Below are positions 6,094 to 10,272 of a stretch of 10,272 bases of DNA, in pieces. Position 1 is the first letter of the stretch. Every line of letters starts with the position of its first letter. The translations under genes were made by a program, and so were the position numbers. Location of the stretch: contig JAAYNT010000029.1 of assembly GCA_012520715.1 (NCBI GenBank), positions 1 to 10,272 on the forward strand, read 5' to 3'. The notes under the pieces are model-generated. The model made no database searches and was not told the origin of the DNA. It saw only the letters and a list, made by a program, of their open reading frames with translations. Source of the DNA: Acholeplasmataceae bacterium (GTDB lineage: Bacteria; Bacillota_I; Bacilli_A; Acholeplasmatales; Acholeplasmataceae).

Positions 6094-6710
6094 AGCTTTT
6101 TAAATAAATCTTTTACTACTCTTGCTGTTTCTGGATCAACTTCTCTTGTGTCAGTTTTATCAGTCATTAAAATTCTATCAATTTGATTAATTGACCATTT
6201 ACTTTGGGAAATAGCTAGACGTATTTCTTTTTCAATATCATCAAACGTTAGTGTATCTTTTAGATACCACTTTCTTATTAAATCCATTTCATATGCCGAT
6301 AAAACACGGCCTAAGTTATCTTCAAGTAGTCCCATCATTCTTCCTATGTGTTCTGCTGATTCTACGGTCTTTTTTTCTTCATAGTCTTTTACAATTAATG
6401 CTTGGATTTTTTGAAAAGCTGGATCTAGATTAAAGACTTCTCTTTCTCTACCGTCTTTATTTACTTCTAGTTCTACTTTTACAAATCCTTTTTCTTGTAA
6501 AATTAGTATATATTGGCCAATTTCTTCTCTAGTGTATTCTACTCTTCTTGAAATAGCAGCAATTGTAAAGTTTCTTCTTCTTTCATATATAGAAAACAAA
6601 GCTAAAAGAACCATCGACTCTGGTAGTTTTAATCCTAATCGTTTATATTCTTTGTTAATGATTCGCTCTATTGGCAAACCATATTCATCATAAATTTGTT
6701 TGATCAACAT
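6090..6710 (-). CDS. dnaD: DnaD-domain replication initiation protein
   Basis: A 206-residue DnaD family protein. In Firmicutes DnaD helps load the replicative helicase at the origin and at restart sites. The N-terminal part (about 1-100) has the winged-helix look of the DDBH1 domain, with LGLKLPESMVLLALFSIYE (25-43) and ISRRVEYTREEIGQYILILQ (53-72). After a linker rich in Lys and Glu, residues about 121-182 form the DDBH2 domain with the typical YEMDLIRKW (140-148) and a following WSINQIDRIL segment (172-181). The start ATG has GGGGAAG six bases upstream and lies inside the end of rnc, a 23-base overlap. The gene ends in TGA, overlapping the nth start by four bases. The adjacent nth strengthens the assignment to DnaD itself rather than to a phage-type or DnaB-like relative, although sequence similarity is only moderate. 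Confidence 0.88.
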   Translation of the reverse strand: MLIKQIYDEYGLPIERIINKEYKRLGLKLPESMVLLALFSIYERRRNFTIAAISRRVEYTREEIGQYILILQEKGFVKVELEVNKDGREREVFNLDPAFQKIQALIVKDYEEKKTVESAEHIGRMMGLLEDNLGRVLSAYEMDLIRKWYLKDTLTFDDIEKEIRLAISQSKWSINQIDRILMTDKTDTREVDPETARVVKDLFKKL

Positions 6711-7383
6711 TGAACTTCCCCTTTTTTAATGCTTCTTCAGCTGCTTTTTGTTCAGCTTCTTTTTTTGTTTTACCAATTCCTTGACCAAGTAATATCTCAC
6801 CATCTAAGTAAACAGCAGCTGTAAATGATTTATCATGAGATGGCCCTTGTTCATCAATTATTCGGTATAAAAGTGATCTTTTATCGCCTTGTACATATTC
6901 TTGTAGGATTGTTTTAAAATCTCTAATATCAGCAGCTAGGTTAACATTAGGTATAACTAATTGATAAAAATACTTTTTAGCTGCTCTAAAACCTAAATCT
7001 ATATAGATTGCCCCAATTAATGCTTCAAAAGCATCCGCCACAGTTGCTTGTGAAGCACCTTTTATTTGCTCGCCTTTTCCAAGTTTTAAAAAATCGACTA
7101 AATTTATTTTCATAGCGTAAGCAAATAAAGCTTCTTCACATACTAATTGAGCGCGGCGCTTAGTCATCGTTCCTTCATCTAACTCCTTTGAGTTTTGGTA
7201 TAAGTATTCACTCATTAACACCTCTAAAACAGCATCTCCTAAAAACTCTAGTCTCTCATTACTTTCAAGTTCCTGTTCATAGGCAAATGATGAGTGAGTT
7301 AGAGCAGTTTTATAATGTTCTAATTCTTTTGGTTTTAATTTAATTTTTTCTAGTAGGATTGATACATCCTTAGCTTCAGTCAT
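6688..7383 (-). CDS. rnc: Ribonuclease III
   Basis: A 231-residue double-strand-specific endoribonuclease that processes rRNA precursors and structured mRNAs in the cytoplasm. The signature NERLEFLGD (42-50) carries the metal ligands Glu46 and Asp50. The second pair is Asp117 and Glu120 in ADAFEALIGAIYID. A double-stranded-RNA-binding domain fills about 155-222, with the typical end TKKEAEQKAAEEAL (206-219). Length is normal for the family. The ATG at 7383 is preferred because GAGGA (7395-7399) lies about 11 bases upstream. An in-frame TTG at 7401 would add six residues but has no ribosome-binding sequence. With the ATG, rnc overlaps the end of plsX by eight bases and dnaD by 23. It ends in TGA. 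The acpP and smc genes that often accompany rnc in related bacteria are absent at this locus. Confidence 0.96.
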   Translation of the reverse strand: MTEAKDVSILLEKIKLKPKELEHYKTALTHSSFAYEQELESNERLEFLGDAVLEVLMSEYLYQNSKELDEGTMTKRRAQLVCEEALFAYAMKINLVDFLKLGKGEQIKGASQATVADAFEALIGAIYIDLGFRAAKKYFYQLVIPNVNLAADIRDFKTILQEYVQGDKRSLLYRIIDEQGPSHDKSFTAAVYLDGEILLGQGIGKTKKEAEQKAAEEALKKGKFNVDQTNL

Positions 7384-8380
7384 TTTTATGTGTTTCCTCA
7401 ATAGCTTTTTTAATTTTAGTAATTATATCAGCTTTAGCCATACTTCTGGCTTGTCTAATTGCATTATAAAATGCAAAATCATTTGACGAACCATGAGCCT
7501 TAATTAAAATACCATCAACTCCTACTAAAATTGCTCCACCAACTTTTTCAGCATTAGTATTTTCTTTAATATTATTAAATGCACTTTTCATAAGTAATGC
7601 GCCCATTTTAACTTTAAATGAGTTTTCAACTTCTGTTTTAATGGCTGTAGAAAACGCTTTAATTGCTCCTTCATATGACTTCATTAAGACATTACCCGTA
7701 AATCCATCTGTAACTAAAACATCACAGTCTGTAAGTAACATTTCTTTAGGTTCAACGTTTCCAATAAAGTTAATTAATTTATTTTCATCCATTAAATCAT
7801 ATGCTAATAAATCATCAGCTCTGCCTTTTCCTTTTTCAGAGCCAATGTTAATAAGACCAACTTTAGGCTCTTCAATATTTAAATATGATTTAGCAATTAT
7901 TGATGCAACAATTGCAAAATCTAATAAGTGTTCTGGTTTAAACTCAACATTTGCACCTGAGTCCAATAAAATTCTTTGTCTTCCATTAAAATCTGGAATA
8001 AATGGTGCAATTGCAACTCTTTTCATTCCTCTTATTCTTCTTAATATAAAATGCCCGCCAACTACTAAACCTTGAGTTGGACCTGCACTTACAATGGCGT
8101 CTGTTTCGCCTTCTTTTACTGATCTCATTGCTAAAAATAGCGAATGATTTGGGTTTGTTCTAAATTCTTTTACTGGATCTTCAACACCCATATCTAAAAA
8201 GTCGGTAGTATGAACAATATTTACTCTACTATTTTCTTTTAAATGTTTTTTAATTAGTTTTTCATCACCATATAAAACAAGTTCTATATCATCGTGTTTT
8301 TCTATAGCTAGATTAACTCCTTTTATAATTTGCTCTGGTGCGAAGTCTCCGCCCATTGCATCAATAGCGATTTTTATCAT
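7376..8380 (-). CDS. plsX: Phosphate acyltransferase PlsX
   Basis: A 334-residue peripheral-membrane enzyme that turns acyl-ACP and phosphate into acyl-phosphate, the acyl donor for PlsY in the first step of phosphatidic acid synthesis. Family motifs in order are DAMGGDFAP (7-15), SAGPTQG (98-104), LLDSGANVE (138-146), NFIGNVE (204-210), VTDGFTGNVLMK (223-234), and GGAILVG...IKAHGSS (281-299), followed by AIRQAR. Length is normal. The SAGPTQG loop replaces the SAGNTGA of Bacillus, and LLDSG replaces LLDVG. These may be lineage-typical and do not suggest loss of function. The ATG at 8380 has AAAGGAGTGA with GGAG seven bases upstream. An extended -10 promoter and a perfect palindrome lie in the 43-base gap after recG. 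It overlaps rnc and heads the plsX-rnc-dnaD-nth operon. Confidence 0.96.
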   Translation of the reverse strand: MIKIAIDAMGGDFAPEQIIKGVNLAIEKHDDIELVLYGDEKLIKKHLKENSRVNIVHTTDFLDMGVEDPVKEFRTNPNHSLFLAMRSVKEGETDAIVSAGPTQGLVVGGHFILRRIRGMKRVAIAPFIPDFNGRQRILLDSGANVEFKPEHLLDFAIVASIIAKSYLNIEEPKVGLINIGSEKGKGRADDLLAYDLMDENKLINFIGNVEPKEMLLTDCDVLVTDGFTGNVLMKSYEGAIKAFSTAIKTEVENSFKVKMGALLMKSAFNNIKENTNAEKVGGAILVGVDGILIKAHGSSNDFAFYNAIRQARSMAKADIITKIKKAIEETHKND

Positions 8381-8399
8381 GCAATCACTCCTTTATTTA

Positions 8400-8408
8400 A
8401 TTATAACA
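8400..8408 (-). promoter_or_regulatory. Extended -10 promoter of the plsX operon
   Basis: A perfect TATAAT (8400-8405) with TG one base upstream (8406-8408) lies 20 bases before the plsX ATG. No -35 box is visible at 16-18 bases. In its place sits a perfect palindrome, so activity could rest on the extended -10 alone or on a bound regulator. Read-through from recG may also contribute. Confidence 0.5.
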
Positions 8409-8424
8409 TAAGATATTATCTTAT
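8408..8424. promoter_or_regulatory. Perfect 17-bp palindrome between recG and plsX
   Basis: ATAAGATA and TATCTTAT form a perfect inverted repeat with eight-base arms around one central base. It starts at the last base of the recG stop codon and touches the extended -10 of the plsX promoter. It is a candidate operator. As an RNA hairpin it would have almost no loop and no T-tract, so a terminator role is unlikely. It does not resemble the known FapR site. Confidence 0.45.
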
Positions 8425-10272
8425 TATTTATTGACAATCTTATTTAAGTAGTAATATCCTGGTTCATTTAATACCTTTTTATTACTTAAAATACGTGATG
8501 CCACTTTTTTAGCATCTACTAAAATATTATAATCTAAGTTAAAATCTAAAAACTCTGATTTAAATTCTCCACTTTGTCTTAAACCTAAAAATTCACCTGG
8601 ACCACGTAACTTAAGATCAATTTCACTTAATTTAAATCCATCATTAGTTTGTTCTAGTAGTTTTAATCTTTCAACATCATCATTTTGCGATATTGCGTAA
8701 AAATATCCTTGCTTTTTACCTCTTCCAACTCGACCACGAAGCTGGTGGAGTTGTGAAAGCCCAAAGTTTTCAGCTCCTAAAACAACCATAATAGTTGCTG
8801 TTTTTAAATCAATTCCTACTTCAACCATTGAAGTTGCAAGTAAGACTGCACCATTTGATTTACTAAAATCATCAATAATATTACTTCTATCTTCTATTTT
8901 AATATCTCCGTGTAAGATATAAAGTTTTTCTTTATATCTAGTTTCTAACTCGTCTTTTACACTATTAATACTATAATCTTTTAATGTTGATGAAATGGCA
9001 GGAACAACTATAAAGACATGTTCACCTCTATTTACTGCCTCATCAACTAAATTATAACAATCTAATATTTTGTCATCAGTAAAATATTTAGTAATAACAG
9101 GTTTTTGAAAACTTGGTCTAGATTTAATAATACTAGTTTCTAAATCACCAAATATCGCAATACCTAACGTTCTAGGTATTGGGGTTGCAGTTAGATAAAT
9201 AAGATCTGCTGTCTGTGATTTACTGAGTAACGTTTCTCTTAGTTCAACACCAAATTTATGTTGTTCATCTACAATTACTAATCCCAAATCATTAAAGTTA
9301 ACATCTTCACTAGCAACCGCATGTGTACCTATTAAAAAGTCAATATTTCCTGATTGTAATCTATTTTTAATATCTTCTTTATTTTTAACTTTACTAGTTA
9401 ATAATTCTATATTATAGTTAGGTAATAATTTTTTGATGTTTTCATATTGCTGATTAGCAAGTATTTCAGTTGGCACCATTAAAACTGCTTGTTTTCCTGC
9501 AGTAATCATGCCAAGAGCACATATAATAGCAACGATTGTTTTTCCTGATCCAACATCGCCTTGGATTAATCTTTTTGATCTAATATTTCCTTTAAAATCT
9601 CTAAATATATCATTAGTTGCTAGTTTTTGATCTTCAGTTAATTCATATGGAATTGAATCAATAAATGTTTTAACTATTTCTAAATCATATAAGATAGGAT
9701 CTCTTTTTGGCTTATTTAATTTATCTTTTAATAAATCAAGTTGGAGATGAATAGCTTCTTCGTATTTAAATCTTTTTAAAGCTTGTTCCAATTGGTTTTC
9801 ATCTTTTGGGAAATGAATCATATTAATAGCATCAATTCTACTAGGTATGTTAAATTCTTTTAAAATTTGAATTGGTAGTGTTTCATAAATAGTGACACTA
9901 TTATTTTTAAGTAAATGACTAATAGCTACACTCATTGTATGATCATTTACGTCTTTAATATTATAAAGTGGTGTAATAGCAAGTTTTTCAATGTTTTTAG
10001 AAACTTTACTTGCTGCAATCTCATTTTTGTATAAATTAAATTTACCTTTAACTAAAATTACATCATCTTCTTTTAAACTATTTAATAAAAAAGGTTGATT
10101 AAAGATTATAACGTTAGTTAGTGCTTTATCAACTTTTAATACTAATTTAATAATATTTATATTTTTAGTAAAAGATTCAATTTTAACAATTTTACCAATG
10201 ACTGTAATAATATCTAAGTGTCTAGTTTGATAAAAATTAGTAATATTATAGTTTTCATATGATTTAGGAAAA
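8424..10272 (-). CDS. recG: ATP-dependent DNA helicase RecG (5' end outside window)
   Basis: A superfamily 2 helicase that reverses stalled forks and moves Holliday junctions. The frame is open from the right edge, giving 615 residues here; the family usually has 670-690, so roughly 60 N-terminal residues are missing. Residues 1-110 of the fragment are the wedge (OB-fold) domain, with an opening FPKSYENYN, then VIGKIVKIES and VKGKFNLYKNEI. An internal ATG at 9935 could be mistaken for the start, but it lies after this domain. Motifs in fragment numbering are Walker A GDVGSGKT (238-245), VPTEILA (266-272), DEQHKFGV (335-342), TATPIPRT (361-368), QLRGRVGRG (510-518) and LRGPGEFLGLRQSG (555-568). 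The segment after TATPIPRT lacks the common PPGR motif, and VPAISST replaces the usual CPxIEES, so this copy is somewhat divergent, though all catalytic motifs are intact. It ends in TAA, 43 bases before plsX. Confidence 0.95.
   Translation of the reverse strand, partial: FPKSYENYNITNFYQTRHLDIITVIGKIVKIESFTKNINIIKLVLKVDKALTNVIIFNQPFLLNSLKEDDVILVKGKFNLYKNEIAASKVSKNIEKLAITPLYNIKDVNDHTMSVAISHLLKNNSVTIYETLPIQILKEFNIPSRIDAINMIHFPKDENQLEQALKRFKYEEAIHLQLDLLKDKLNKPKRDPILYDLEIVKTFIDSIPYELTEDQKLATNDIFRDFKGNIRSKRLIQGDVGSGKTIVAIICALGMITAGKQAVLMVPTEILANQQYENIKKLLPNYNIELLTSKVKNKEDIKNRLQSGNIDFLIGTHAVASEDVNFNDLGLVIVDEQHKFGVELRETLLSKSQTADLIYLTATPIPRTLGIAIFGDLETSIIKSRPSFQKPVITKYFTDDKILDCYNLVDEAVNRGEHVFIVVPAISSTLKDYSINSVKDELETRYKEKLYILHGDIKIEDRSNIIDDFSKSNGAVLLATSMVEVGIDLKTATIMVVLGAENFGLSQLHQLRGRVGRGKKQGYFYAISQNDDVERLKLLEQTNDGFKLSEIDLKLRGPGEFLGLRQSGEFKSEFLDFNLDYNILVDAKKVASRILSNKKVLNEPGYYYLNKIVNK

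Noticed and set aside
6251..6433. Plus-strand open frame of 60 codons
   Set aside because: It is antisense to the DnaD-domain gene and has no supporting signal.
6688..7401. rnc starting at TTG 7401
   Set aside because: It has no ribosome-binding sequence, whereas the ATG at 7383 has GAGGA upstream and gives a normal family length.
7641..8075. Plus-strand open frame of 144 codons
   Set aside because: It lies wholly antisense to plsX, whose motifs are intact. Its translation resembles no family and no ribosome-binding site supports it.
8408..8424. Palindrome read as a recG terminator
   Set aside because: There is almost no loop and no following T-tract, unlike the other terminators in this window.
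8424..9935. recG starting at the internal ATG at 9935
   Set aside because: The frame stays open to the right edge, and the upstream residues match the RecG wedge domain, so the true start is outside the window.

Overview
The window is a compact, strongly AT-rich bacterial segment (roughly 30% GC by eye) in which every supported gene is read on the minus strand, right to left. The full-length conserved families have no internal TGA. Tryptophan is TGG wherever checked, and plsX, rnc and dnaD end in TGA. This is the standard code, not the Mycoplasma/Spiroplasma code. AT-richness, a Clostridium-type flavodoxin, a Firmicutes-like dnaD-nth pair, and a surface protein with a membrane anchor but no LPXTG motif together suggest a deep Mollicutes-related lineage (Acholeplasma, Izemoplasma or Haloplasma-like). 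That placement is inference.

Right to middle (10272-5434) is a housekeeping block. It holds recG (its 5' end lies outside the window), then plsX, rnc, a DnaD-domain gene and nth, and ends in a clear intrinsic terminator. The last four genes are packed with overlaps of 4 to 23 bases, so they are very probably one transcript. An extended -10 promoter and a perfect 17-bp palindrome lie between recG and plsX. The block links branch-migration repair, phospholipid synthesis, RNA processing, replication initiation and base-excision repair, which is a common type of housekeeping grouping rather than one pathway.

Middle (5428-1454) is the accessory part. It holds a helix-turn-helix regulator with a long helical C-terminal domain, preceded by a perfect palindrome at its putative start of transcription. 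Next come an unrecognised four-helix membrane protein and a 685-residue, cysteine-free, membrane-anchored protein made of about seven Ig-like repeats. The last two genes are separated by a strong hairpin that looks like an intrinsic terminator and also contains the Shine-Dalgarno sequence of the Ig-repeat gene. The three could form a regulated cell-surface module; this is the least ordinary part of the window.

Left (1453-1) holds a monocistronic short-chain flavodoxin with its own promoter and terminator. The first 286 codons of dnaE follow, starting from a promoter that abuts the flavodoxin terminator. The PHP domain of this DnaE has lost its usual metal-binding residues.

No tRNA, rRNA, CRISPR array, insertion sequence or riboswitch was recognised. 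No gene-free stretch exceeds about 110 bases.
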